From Gemmatimonadaceae bacterium (GTDB lineage Bacteria; Gemmatimonadota; Gemmatimonadetes; Gemmatimonadales; Gemmatimonadaceae): a stretch of 64,000 bases of DNA. This document shows, piece by piece, positions 12,165-19,726 of the stretch. Positions within the stretch are counted from its first letter, which is position 1. The number at the start of each line of letters is the position of its first letter. Location of the stretch: contig WYBP01000013.1 in the NCBI GenBank assembly GCA_011525845.1, positions 1 through 64,000 on the forward strand. The letters are read 5' to 3'. The notes beneath the pieces were generated by a model. It saw only the letters and a list, made by a program, of their open reading frames with translations. It was not told where the DNA came from and ran no database searches. Made by a program: the position numbers and the translations under genes.

Positions 12165-12533
12165 ATGATCCAACAGGAATCCGTCGTGAAGGTCGCGGAC
12201 AACTCGGGCGCCAAGAAGGCGCTGGTGATCCGCGTCCTGGGCGGCACGCGCCGCCGCTACGCCGGCCTTGGCGACAAGGTCGTGGTGGCGGTGAAGGACG
12301 CGCTCCCCAACGGCACCGTGAAGAAGTCCGACGTCCAGAAGGCGGTCGTCGTGCGGACCGTGAAGGAGACGCGCCGGAAGGACGGCAGCTACATCAAGTT
12401 CGACGAGAACGCCGTGGTCATCATCGATGACAAGGGCGAACCGAAGGCGACCCGCATCTTCGGGCCGGTGGCCCGTGAGCTTCGCGAGAAGCGCTACATG
12501 AAGATCGTGTCGCTGGCTCCCGAGGTGATCTGA
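12165..12533 (+). CDS. rplN: 50S ribosomal protein L14
   Basis: A 122-aa protein of exactly family-typical length: [24 protein letters not shown], and [10 protein letters not shown] near the end. It lies at the subunit interface. It has an AAGGGAG Shine-Dalgarno and is followed after one base by rplX. Confidence 0.98.
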   Translation: MIQQESVVKVADNSGAKKALVIRVLGGTRRRYAGLGDKVVVAVKDALPNGTVKKSDVQKAVVVRTVKETRRKDGSYIKFDENAVVIIDDKGEPKATRIFGPVARELREKRYMKIVSLAPEVI

Positions 12534-12534
12534 C

Positions 12535-12933
12535 ATGCGCATCCTGACCCACCGCAAGACCCGCGGCAAGAAGAACATCACGCGTCACGAGCGGAACGCC
12601 GAGCGGTCCGCCATGCACATCTCGCGCGGCGACACCGTGCGCGTGATGCGCGGTGACGACGAGGGCAAGGAAGGGACGGTGGTGCGCGTCTACCTGAAGA
12701 CGGGGCGCGTCATCGTCGAGGGCATCAACATGGTGAAGAAGCATCGGCGGGCGCGCACGGCGGAGGAGCAGTCGGGCATCATCGACATGCCGGCCCCGAT
12801 CGCGGTCTCGAACCTGATGCTGATCGACCCGAAGTCGGGGAAGCCGACGCGCGTCCGCGTGCGGCTGGACGCCGACGGAACGAAGGAGCGCGTCAGCGTC
12901 AAGAGCGGGGAACCGATCCCGTTCAAGCGCTGA
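12535..12933 (+). CDS. rplX: 50S ribosomal protein L24
   Basis: A 132-aa protein. The KOW core (MHISRGDTVRVMRGDDEGKEG onward) begins near residue 27; the first 26 residues are an Arg/Lys-rich N-terminal extension (usual length about 105 aa). It starts 23S folding. ATG at 12535 follows the rplN stop by 1 nt. Starting instead at the internal Met27 would give a standard length, so the extension is not proven. Confidence 0.93.
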   Translation: MRILTHRKTRGKKNITRHERNAERSAMHISRGDTVRVMRGDDEGKEGTVVRVYLKTGRVIVEGINMVKKHRRARTAEEQSGIIDMPAPIAVSNLMLIDPKSGKPTRVRVRLDADGTKERVSVKSGEPIPFKR

Positions 12934-12947
12934 GCGAGGACTGACGA

Positions 12948-13622
12948 ATGGCAACGACCAAGACCCAGGGTGAGAAGAAGAAGGGCGGCGGCGGCGCGGA
13001 GAAGCGCTCGTCGATGCTCCCCAAGGAGCACGCGGGTGCCGGGACCAAGGCCCCGACGCCGCGCCTCCACACCCATTACGTGACCACCGTGCGCCCGCGC
13101 CTGGCCCAGCAGTTCGGCCTCGGCAACCCGCACCAGATCCCGAACCTCACGAAGATCACGCTGAACGTCGGCATGGGGGAGGCGATCAAGCAGCCCAAGG
13201 TGCTCGACGCGATCGTGGACGAGCTCGCGGTGATCACCGGCCAGAAGCCGGTGCGCACCAAGGCGAAGAAGTCGATCGCCAACTACGGGCAGCGCGAGGG
13301 GCAGGAGATCGGCGTGGCGGTGACGCTGCGCGGCGCCCGCATGTGGGAGTTCCTCGACCGCTTCATCTCGGCGGCGCTCCCGCGCGTGCGCGACTTCCGC
13401 GGGCTGAACACCCGCGCCTTCGACGGGCGCGGCAACTACAGCCTCGGCGTCAAGGAGCAGATGATCTTCCCGGAGATCAACTACGACCTCGTCGAGCAGA
13501 TCCACGGGATGGACATCACGTTCGTCACGACCACCACCCGCGATGACATGGCGTTCGCGCTCCTGCGGGAGCTCGGCATGCCGTTCCGCGGCGACGACAA
13601 GCCGATCGTCGTCCAGGGCTGA
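12948..13622 (+). CDS. rplE: 50S ribosomal protein L5 with N-terminal extension
   Basis: A 224-aa protein against the usual 179-185. The core (PRLAQQFGLGNPHQIPNLTKITLNVGMGEA and the GREGQEIGVAVTLRG region) begins near residue 43. The preceding 40 residues are Lys/Gly-rich and low complexity. L5 binds 5S rRNA and contacts the P-site tRNA. Met25 is an alternative start that would shorten the extension. Confidence 0.94.
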   Translation: MATTKTQGEKKKGGGGAEKRSSMLPKEHAGAGTKAPTPRLHTHYVTTVRPRLAQQFGLGNPHQIPNLTKITLNVGMGEAIKQPKVLDAIVDELAVITGQKPVRTKAKKSIANYGQREGQEIGVAVTLRGARMWEFLDRFISAALPRVRDFRGLNTRAFDGRGNYSLGVKEQMIFPEINYDLVEQIHGMDITFVTTTTRDDMAFALLRELGMPFRGDDKPIVVQG

Positions 13623-13637
13623 GGAAGAGAGCACACC

Positions 13638-13943
13638 ATGGCGAAGAAGAGCACGATCGAGAAGAACGAGCGCCGGAAGCAGATGGCGGCGCGGCAGTCG
13701 GCCAAGCGGAAGTCGCTGGCCGACATCGTCCGCTCCACCAAGGCCTCCGACGACGAGAAGCGCCTGGCGCAGGTCGCGCTGCAGAAGATGCCGCGCAACG
13801 GCGCCAAGGCCCGCATCCGGAACCGCTGCCAGATGAGCGGCCGGAGCCGCGGGTACGTCGCGATGTTCGGCCTGAGCCGCATCGCGTTCCGCGACATGGC
13901 ACTCCAGGGGCTGATCCCGGGCGTGCGGAAGGCGTCGTGGTAG
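13638..13943 (+). CDS. rpsN: 30S ribosomal protein S14, zinc-independent form
   Basis: A 101-aa protein with [27 protein letters not shown] and the C-terminal GVRKASW. It has a single Cys, so it is the long zinc-free type. The stop codon TAG merges into the GAACGGCAG start of a repeat element, which separates it from rpsH by 224 nt. Confidence 0.97.
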   Translation: MAKKSTIEKNERRKQMAARQSAKRKSLADIVRSTKASDDEKRLAQVALQKMPRNGAKARIRNRCQMSGRSRGYVAMFGLSRIAFRDMALQGLIPGVRKASW

Positions 13944-14053
13944 AACGGCAGATGTGAGAGGGGAGAGGTGAGGGGGGCGCCGGAGACTGCCGGCGCCCCA
14001 GGGCCGCCCGGACGGGCGGCCCCCTCCCACCTCCCATCTCACATCTGCGGTTG
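13943..14053. repeat. Heptad-repeat intergenic element, copy 3 (rpsN/rpsH)
   Basis: The left end GAACGGCAGATGTGAG (from 13943) overlaps the rpsN stop. Heptads AGATGTG, AGAGGGG, AGAGGTG follow. The core has two adjacent strong hairpins: GGGCGCCGG/CCGGCGCCC (about 13975-14000) and GGGCCGCCC/GGGCGGCCC (about 14001-14022). The right arm CCTCCCACCTCCCATCTCACATCTGC closes the inverted repeat. The remaining 114 nt to rpsH hold only a GC-rich leader with an AGGAG site before the ATG. Confidence 0.75.
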
Positions 14054-14167
14054 CAGGTGCAGTCCCAGACAGGATGCAGGCCGACGCGCGCTCCGCGCCC
14101 GGAACCACATCCCACCCATTCCTAAAGGTCCGGCGACCCCGGATACCATAGGAGCAGAGAGTCCCAT

Positions 14168-14566
14168 ATGAGCATGACCGACCCGATCGCCGATATGCTC
14201 ACGCGGATCCGCAATGCTGTCGGTTCGAAGCATCGGCGCGTGGACATCCCGGCGTCCAAGATGAAGGTGGAGATCGCTCGCCTCCTCAAGGAGACGAACT
14301 TCATCACCGACTACAAGACGCTGGACATGGAGGATGGCCGCAAGGTGCTGCGCGTGGCGCTCAAGTACGCCGGCGGCACCCCCGTCATCCGTGACCTGCA
14401 GCGCGTCTCGACCCCGGGGCTCCGGCAGTACGTCGGCGCCACCGAGATCCCCCGCGTCCGCAACGGACTCGGCGTCGCGATCCTCAGCACCTCCAAGGGG
14501 CTGATGACCGACCGCCAGGCGCGCTCCGAGCGCACCGGTGGTGAACTCCTCGCCTACGTCTGGTAA
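14168..14566 (+). CDS. rpsH: 30S ribosomal protein S8
   Basis: A 132-aa 16S-binding protein: DPIADMLTRIRNA near the start, and VSTPGLRQYVG and GLGVAILSTSKGLM toward the end. Normal length. AGGAG lies about 12 nt before ATG 14168; a second in-frame ATG two codons later is equally possible. 11 nt to rplF. Confidence 0.97.
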   Translation: MSMTDPIADMLTRIRNAVGSKHRRVDIPASKMKVEIARLLKETNFITDYKTLDMEDGRKVLRVALKYAGGTPVIRDLQRVSTPGLRQYVGATEIPRVRNGLGVAILSTSKGLMTDRQARSERTGGELLAYVW

Positions 14567-14577
14567 GGAGACCACCC

Positions 14578-15117
14578 ATGTCACGTATCGGAAAGCTGCC
14601 GGTGACCGTCCCGGCGGGCGTCACGGTGAAGGTCGAGGGGAACAAGGTCTCCGTGAAGGGCCCCAAGGGGGAACTCTCGCGGACGATCCACCCCGAGATG
14701 TCCGTGAAGCTCGAGGGCACCACCCTCTCGGTGGCGCGCCCCTCGGACGAGACCGCGCACAAGGCGCTGCACGGGCTCTCCCGCACGCTCCTGGCCAACA
14801 TGGTCGAGGGGTGCGCGAAGGGCTACACGAAGCAGCTCGAGATCACCGGCGTCGGCTACAAGGCCGAGCCGAAGCCGTTCGGCCTGCAGCTCGCGCTGGG
14901 CTTCTCGCACCAGGTGCAGTACAAGGCGCCGGCGGGGATCAAGCTCTCGGCGCCGCAGCCGACGCAGGTGCTGATCGAGGGCGCGGACAAGGAGAAAGTC
15001 GGACAGGTGGCCGCGGAGATCCGCGCGCTCCGTCCCCCCGAGCCCTACAAGGGCAAGGGCATCAAGTACGCAGGCGAGGTCGTCCGGCGGAAGGCCGGCA
15101 AGGCTGGAGGTAAGTGA
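14578..15117 (+). CDS. rplF: 50S ribosomal protein L6
   Basis: A 179-aa protein with [23 protein letters not shown] and the C-terminal [15 protein letters not shown] signature. Family-typical length. AAGGAG lies 8 nt before the ATG. The stop overlaps the rplR start region (GTGATG). Confidence 0.98.
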   Translation: MSRIGKLPVTVPAGVTVKVEGNKVSVKGPKGELSRTIHPEMSVKLEGTTLSVARPSDETAHKALHGLSRTLLANMVEGCAKGYTKQLEITGVGYKAEPKPFGLQLALGFSHQVQYKAPAGIKLSAPQPTQVLIEGADKEKVGQVAAEIRALRPPEPYKGKGIKYAGEVVRRKAGKAGGK

Positions 15118-15473
15118 TGCCGGGCAAGCGTGTACCCAAGACGCGGGATGGGCTCCGCAAGCGCCGTCACGCCCGCGTGCGGGCGAAGGTGGCGGGCACG
15201 GCCGAGCGGCCGCGCCTCGTGGTGTTCCGTTCGCTGAAGCACGTCTCCGTGCAGCTCGTGGACGACGTGATGCGGAAGACCCTGATGACCGTGACCGATT
15301 CCGGGCTGACGGGGAAGAAGACCGAGAAGTCGGTGGGCGTGGGCAAGCGCCTCGCCGAGCGGGCGAAGGCCGCCGGGATCACGAAGGTCGTGTTCGACCG
15401 CGGCGGTTACCAGTATCACGGCCGCGTGAAGGCGGTGGCCGACGGAGCCCGCGAAGGCGGGCTGGAGTTCTAA
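15117..15473 (+). CDS. rplR: 50S ribosomal protein L18
   Basis: A 118-aa 5S-rRNA-binding protein: [29 protein letters not shown], then [28 protein letters not shown]-type ending. ATG 15117 is chosen over the GTG one codon upstream. rpsE starts directly after the stop (TAAATG). Confidence 0.97.
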   Translation: MPGKRVPKTRDGLRKRRHARVRAKVAGTAERPRLVVFRSLKHVSVQLVDDVMRKTLMTVTDSGLTGKKTEKSVGVGKRLAERAKAAGITKVVFDRGGYQYHGRVKAVADGAREGGLEF

Positions 15474-16211
15474 ATGGCTGAGACGACAGGTGGGGCCGGC
15501 GGAGCCGGCGGTTCTGGTGGTGGTTCGGCGCGCAGCGGCGGTGGCCGTGGCGGCCCGGGCGGCGGTCGCGGGCGCGGTGGCCCGGGCGGCGGCAGGGGCG
15601 GTCCGGGCGGCGGTCGCGGTGGCCCGGGTGGCGGGCGCGGCGGTCCCGGCGGCGGGCGCGGAGGCCGCGATGGCGGCCGCGGCGGCCAGCAGGAGCGCGA
15701 GGGGTCGGATCTCGTCGAGAACGTGATCGCGATCAACCGCGTCGCCAAGGTCGTGAAGGGCGGCCGGCGCTTCTCGTTCAACGCCCTCGTCGCCGTCGGC
15801 GACGGCAAGGGGCAGGTGGGCGTGGCGACGGGCAAGGCGAACGAGGTCTCGGAAGCGGTCCGCAAGGCCGTGGACGGGGCGCGCCGCGGCATGGTCTCCA
15901 TCCCGATGACGGGGGCGACCATCCCCCACGCGATCGTCGGCAAGCATGGCGCCGGCGAGGTCCTCATGAAGCCGGCCGCGCCGGGTGCCGGCGTGATCGC
16001 CGGTGGCGCGGTGCGCGCGATCATGGAGTGCGCGGGGATCAGCGACATCCTGACCAAGTCGCTCGGCTCCACGAACCCGCACAACATGGTGCTCGCGGCG
16101 CTCGACGGGCTGACCAGCCTGACGACGGTGGAGCAGATCGCGCGCGAGCGCGGCGTCGAGCCCTCGTCGCTCGGCTACCGCTCGCGGGCCAAGTCGAAGG
16201 AGGCCGTGTAA
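15474..16211 (+). CDS. rpsE: 30S ribosomal protein S5 with RGG-rich N-terminal domain
   Basis: A 245-aa protein. The S5 core starts near residue 78 ([22 protein letters not shown]) and includes [10 protein letters not shown] and the C-terminal RGVEP. Residues about 5-75 are an added Gly/Arg/Pro domain built of RGGPGGG-type heptads. Bacterial S5 is normally about 165 aa and lacks this; eukaryotic uS5 (RPS2) does have an N-terminal RGG domain, so this looks convergent. The start directly follows the rplR stop, and no later in-frame ATG with a ribosome site precedes the core, which argues that the domain is translated. Confidence 0.95.
   Translation: MAETTGGAGGAGGSGGGSARSGGGRGGPGGGRGRGGPGGGRGGPGGGRGGPGGGRGGPGGGRGGRDGGRGGQQEREGSDLVENVIAINRVAKVVKGGRRFSFNALVAVGDGKGQVGVATGKANEVSEAVRKAVDGARRGMVSIPMTGATIPHAIVGKHGAGEVLMKPAAPGAGVIAGGAVRAIMECAGISDILTKSLGSTNPHNMVLAALDGLTSLTTVEQIARERGVEPSSLGYRSRAKSKEAV
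15537..15672 (+). repeat. 21-bp tandem repeats coding the S5 RGG domain
   Basis: Imperfect tandem units of about 21 bp (GGCGGTCGCGGTGGCCCGGG-like), five or more, each coding a GGRGGPG heptad. Third-base changes differ between units, so the repeat is not freshly expanded and is probably kept at protein level. Confidence 0.7.
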
Positions 16212-16462
16212 TGCCGCGGACATTCGTGTGGCATCCGGGGAAGGGCCCGAAGCACACCGCGCCGAACACCCTCACCAAGGGGAAGGTCCGCATCACGCAG
16301 GTGCGGTCCGGGATCGGCCATGACAAGCGCATGAACGCGACCCTGGAGGCCCTCGGCCTCCGGCACCACCAGGATGCGGTGGTGCACCAGGACTCGCCGG
16401 CCCTGCGCGGGATGATCAAGCGCGTGCGCCACCTGGTGGACGTCACGCCCGTGAAGGAGTAA
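16211..16462 (+). CDS. rpmD: 50S ribosomal protein L30, extended
   Basis: An 83-aa protein, with the L30 core KVRITQVRSGIGHDKRMNATLEALGLR starting near residue 24. L30 is usually about 60 aa, so the first 20 or so residues ([16 protein letters not shown]) are an extension. ATG overlaps the rpsE stop (TAATG). An internal start is possible but has no better ribosome site. Confidence 0.93.
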   Translation: MPRTFVWHPGKGPKHTAPNTLTKGKVRITQVRSGIGHDKRMNATLEALGLRHHQDAVVHQDSPALRGMIKRVRHLVDVTPVKE

Positions 16463-16465
16463 GCG

Positions 16466-16927
16466 ATGAGCGACGAGAAGATCACACTCAATACCCTGGC
16501 CCGCACGCCGGGCTCGCACCGCAACCGGAAGCGCCTCGGGCGCGGCCCCGGCTCCGGCACGGGCAAGACGTCCGGCAAGGGACACAAGGGCATCAAGGCG
16601 CGCTCGGGCCATCACGGCCATGGCGGCAACAAGCCGCACTTCGAGGGCGGCCAGATGCCGATCACGCGCCGCGTGCCGAAGCGTGGGTTCCACAACCCGG
16701 CGCGGGTCGAGTCGCAGGTGGTGGGGCTCGATGACCTCGCCCTGGTGACGGGGAACGAGGTCACGATGGAGACGCTGTTCGCCGCGGGCCTGGTGAAGGT
16801 GACCAAGGGCCCGGTGAAGCTGCTGGCGAACGGCGAGATCGACCGCGCACTCACGGTGCGCGGCCTCAAGGTCAGCGGCTCGGCGCGCGAGAAGATCGTG
16901 GCGGCGGGCGGCACGGTCGAGGAGTAG
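16466..16927 (+). CDS. rplO: 50S ribosomal protein L15
   Basis: A 153-aa protein with TLARTPGSHRNRKRLGRGPGSGTGKTSGKGHKG-type Gly/Lys-rich start and the C-terminal SGSAREKIVAAGGTVEE. Standard length. It ends 3 nt before secY. Confidence 0.97.
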   Translation: MSDEKITLNTLARTPGSHRNRKRLGRGPGSGTGKTSGKGHKGIKARSGHHGHGGNKPHFEGGQMPITRRVPKRGFHNPARVESQVVGLDDLALVTGNEVTMETLFAAGLVKVTKGPVKLLANGEIDRALTVRGLKVSGSAREKIVAAGGTVEE

Positions 16928-16930
16928 CGC

Positions 16931-18262
16931 GTGGCCCAGGCGAACCCGATGGCGGCGGTGAGCAACATCTACCGCACGCCGGAGCTCTGGCAGAAGATCA
17001 CGTTCACGTTCCTCTGCCTGGCCATCTACCGGCTCGGCTCGCACGTGACGGCCCCCGGCATCGACGTCACGGCGATGCTGGACTTCTTCGCCAACCAGGG
17101 CGGCGGGCTGCTCGGGCTGTACGACCTGTTCGTGGGCGGGAACCTCTCCCGCTCCACGATCTTCGCGCTCGGCATCATGCCGTACATCTCGTCCAGCATC
17201 TTCATGCAGATCGGCGCGGCGGTGGTGCCGCAGCTCGACAAGATGCAGAAGGACGAGGAGGGCCGGAAGAAGATCACGCAGTACACCCGCTACGGCACGG
17301 TGGCCCTCGCGGCCATCCAGGCGTACGGCTACGCGCTCTTCACCTCGGGCGTCACCGGCGCGGTGCAGAACCCGGGCACCGGGTTCGTGATCCAGATGGT
17401 GCTCTTCCTCACGACGGGCGCGCTCTTCGTGATGTGGCTCGGCGAGCAGATCACCGAGCGCGGCCTCGGGAACGGCGCCTCGCTGATGATCTTCTTCTCG
17501 ATCGTGGAGCGCGCCTGGCCGAGCATCTTCCAGATGTTCTCGTTCGTCTCGACGGGCGCGGTGTCGGTGCTCTCGCTGCTCGGGATGACGGGCATCATGC
17601 TCGGCGTCGTGGCCGGCGTGGTGGCGATGACGCTGGCCGCGCGGCGGATCGCGATCCAGATCCCGCAGCGCACCATGGCCAAGGGCCGGCAGCGCGAGGC
17701 GGCCAAGAACTTCATCCCGCTGCGCGTCAACAGCGCGGGCGTGATGCCGATCATCTTCGCGCAGTCGCTGATCGTGGTGCCGGGGGCGGTCGCCCAGTTC
17801 TCCGGCAACCAGTCGATGGCGGCCTTCGCCGACCTCTTCGCGCCCGGGACGATGTGGTACTTCATCCTCTCGGCCGTGCTGATCATGTTCTTCACGTACT
17901 TCTACACGTCCATCATCTTCAATCCGGTGGACCTGGCGGAGAACCTGAAGAAGCAGGGCGGGTTCATCCCGGGGATCAAGCCGGGGTCGAAGACGGCGGA
18001 GTACATCGACCAGGTCGTCACGCGCATCACCCTCCCGGGCGCGATCTTCCTCACGGTGATCGCCCTCCTCCCGATCTGGCTGGCCGACCTCTTCGGCGTG
18101 CCCTTCCAGTTCGGCGGCACCTCGCTGCTCATCGTGGTGGGCGTCGCGCTCGACACGATGGCGCAGATGCAGCAGCACCTGCTGCTCCGGAAGTACGACG
18201 GCTTCATGAAGAAGGGCCGCGTGCGCTTCCGCGGGCGCGGCGCCCAGTCGTCGGGCTACTGA
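16931..18262 (+). CDS. secY: Protein translocase subunit SecY
   Basis: A 443-aa channel protein of the inner membrane with ten predicted membrane segments. Family signatures seen include GIMPYISSSIFMQI and the late YGGTSLLI-like region (FGGTSLLIVVGVALDT). It exports preproteins and inserts membrane proteins together with SecE/SecG and SecA. The start is GTG 16931, with GAGGAG 6 nt upstream at the end of rplO; an in-frame ATG six codons later is the alternative. Confidence 0.97.
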   Translation: MAQANPMAAVSNIYRTPELWQKITFTFLCLAIYRLGSHVTAPGIDVTAMLDFFANQGGGLLGLYDLFVGGNLSRSTIFALGIMPYISSSIFMQIGAAVVPQLDKMQKDEEGRKKITQYTRYGTVALAAIQAYGYALFTSGVTGAVQNPGTGFVIQMVLFLTTGALFVMWLGEQITERGLGNGASLMIFFSIVERAWPSIFQMFSFVSTGAVSVLSLLGMTGIMLGVVAGVVAMTLAARRIAIQIPQRTMAKGRQREAAKNFIPLRVNSAGVMPIIFAQSLIVVPGAVAQFSGNQSMAAFADLFAPGTMWYFILSAVLIMFFTYFYTSIIFNPVDLAENLKKQGGFIPGIKPGSKTAEYIDQVVTRITLPGAIFLTVIALLPIWLADLFGVPFQFGGTSLLIVVGVALDTMAQMQQHLLLRKYDGFMKKGRVRFRGRGAQSSGY

Positions 18263-18272
18263 GGCCGATGGC

Positions 18273-18911
18273 GTGATCGTCGTCCTGCTCGGGCCACCGG
18301 GTGCAGGCAAGGGGACGCAGGGGGAGCGGATCGCCGCCGCCCTCGGCGTCCCCAAGCTCGCCACGGGGGACGTGCTCCGCGCCGCCGTGAAGGCGGGGAC
18401 GAAGCTCGGACTCGACGCCAAGGGCTTCATGGACCGCGGGGACCTCGTCCCCGACGCCGTGATCCTCGGCATCATGAAGGAGGCGCTCGCCGAGCCGGCG
18501 CAGGCCAAGGGCGTGATCCTGGACGGCGTGGTGCGCACGGTGCCGCAGGCCGAGGGGTTGGCCAAGGTCACCAAGGAGCTCGGCCGGCGCGTGGACGTCG
18601 TGCTCACCTTCGACATCGCCGACGACCTGCTCGTGGAGCGGCTCTCGGGACGCACCACCTGCGATACCTGCCAGAAGCCCTTCACCGGCCTCGAGCCCGG
18701 CACGAAGTGCCCGGAGAAGTGCGGCGGCACCCTCGTGCGCCGGAAGGACGACGAGCCCGAGGCGATCCGCAACCGCCTGCGCGTCTACCACGAGCAGACC
18801 GAGCCGGTGCTCGGCTGGTACGTGAAGGCCGGCGCGAACGTGCGGCGGATCGACGCGGTCGGGTCGTTCGACGAGGTCACGGCGCGCGCCCTCGCCGCCG
18901 TCGGTCGGTGA
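18273..18911 (+). CDS. adk: Adenylate kinase, zinc-type LID
   Basis: A 212-aa enzyme converting ATP and AMP to two ADP. P-loop GPPGAGKGTQ near residue 6. The LID holds CDTC and CPEKC, a four-Cys zinc site. The usual DGFPRT motif reads DGVVRT, a small oddity in the AMP-binding region. The start is GTG 18273. The TGA stop overlaps the map GTG. Its position after secY is classical. Confidence 0.95.
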   Translation: MIVVLLGPPGAGKGTQGERIAAALGVPKLATGDVLRAAVKAGTKLGLDAKGFMDRGDLVPDAVILGIMKEALAEPAQAKGVILDGVVRTVPQAEGLAKVTKELGRRVDVVLTFDIADDLLVERLSGRTTCDTCQKPFTGLEPGTKCPEKCGGTLVRRKDDEPEAIRNRLRVYHEQTEPVLGWYVKAGANVRRIDAVGSFDEVTARALAAVGR

Positions 18912-19666
18912 TCCAGCTCAAGAGCCCCCGCGAACTCGACATCATGGCGGCGGGCGGCCGGATCCTCGCCGCCACGCACCAGCATGTGAAGGCCGCGGTC
19001 GCCCCGGGCGTCAGCACCCTCCAGCTCGACGGGCTCGTGGAGTCGTTCATCCGCTCCCACGCCGGCGCGACCCCCTCGTTCAAGGGGCTCTACGACTTCC
19101 CGGGCTCCGCGTGCATCTCCATCAACGAGGAGATCGTGCACGGGATCCCCTCGGCCAAGCGGGTGCTCGCCGAGGGGGACATCGTCACCGTCGACATCGG
19201 CGTGCACTACGGAGGCTTCCACACCGACTCGGCCTGGACCTATGCGGTGGGGGAGATCGCGCCCGAGACGCAGCGGTTGATGGATGTCACCGAGGCCTCG
19301 CTCTGGGCGGCGATCCGGGTGGCCACGCTCGGCAACCACATCGGCGACCTCGGCGCGGCGGTGGAAGAGGTGGTGACCCGGGGCCGCTTCAGCGTGGTGC
19401 GCGACCTGGTGGGCCACGGGGTGGGCGCGGCGATGCACGAGGAGCCGCAGGTGCCGAACCATGGCAAGCCGAAGCGCGGTCCCAAGCTCCAGGCGGGGAT
19501 GACGCTGGCGATCGAGCCCATGGTGAACGCGGGGGGCGCGGCGACGCGGACGCTGAGCGACAAGTGGACGATCGTGACGCTCGACGGGTCGATGTCGGCG
19601 CACTTCGAGCACACGGTGGCGATCACGGCCGAGGGGCCGAGGGTGTTGACGACATTACAGGTGTGA
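18908..19666 (+). CDS. map: Methionine aminopeptidase type I
   Basis: A 252-aa dimetal enzyme removing the initiator Met. It retains HTDSAWTYAVG (first metal Asp), GHGVG, EEPQVPN and the second-metal EP(M) Glu. The GTG start overlaps the adk stop by 4 bp (GTGA). It is the last gene of the operon: infA and the alpha-operon genes do not follow. The end of the gene reads into a heptad-repeat element. Confidence 0.96.
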   Translation: MIQLKSPRELDIMAAGGRILAATHQHVKAAVAPGVSTLQLDGLVESFIRSHAGATPSFKGLYDFPGSACISINEEIVHGIPSAKRVLAEGDIVTVDIGVHYGGFHTDSAWTYAVGEIAPETQRLMDVTEASLWAAIRVATLGNHIGDLGAAVEEVVTRGRFSVVRDLVGHGVGAAMHEEPQVPNHGKPKRGPKLQAGMTLAIEPMVNAGGAATRTLSDKWTIVTLDGSMSAHFEHTVAITAEGPRVLTTLQV

Positions 19667-19726
19667 GGTGGGAGGTGGGAGGTGGAAGGAAGAACCTCAC
19701 ACCTCACACCTCACATCTGCCGTTCA
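19664..19726. repeat. Heptad-repeat intergenic element, copy 4 (map/ftcD)
   Basis: The left arm (GGTGTGAGGTGGGAGGTGGG, heptads AGGTGGG) begins in the map stop. The right arm (ACCTCACACCTCACACCTC onward) ends CATCTGCCGTTCAA inside the ftcD coding end. It lies between convergent genes and supplies the last codons and stop of ftcD. The two arms could form a long stem ending both transcripts. Confidence 0.75.

Noticed and set aside
16175-18772. 865-codon antisense frame over rpmD-rplO-secY-adk
   Set aside because: The + strand genes are certain; this is a shadow.
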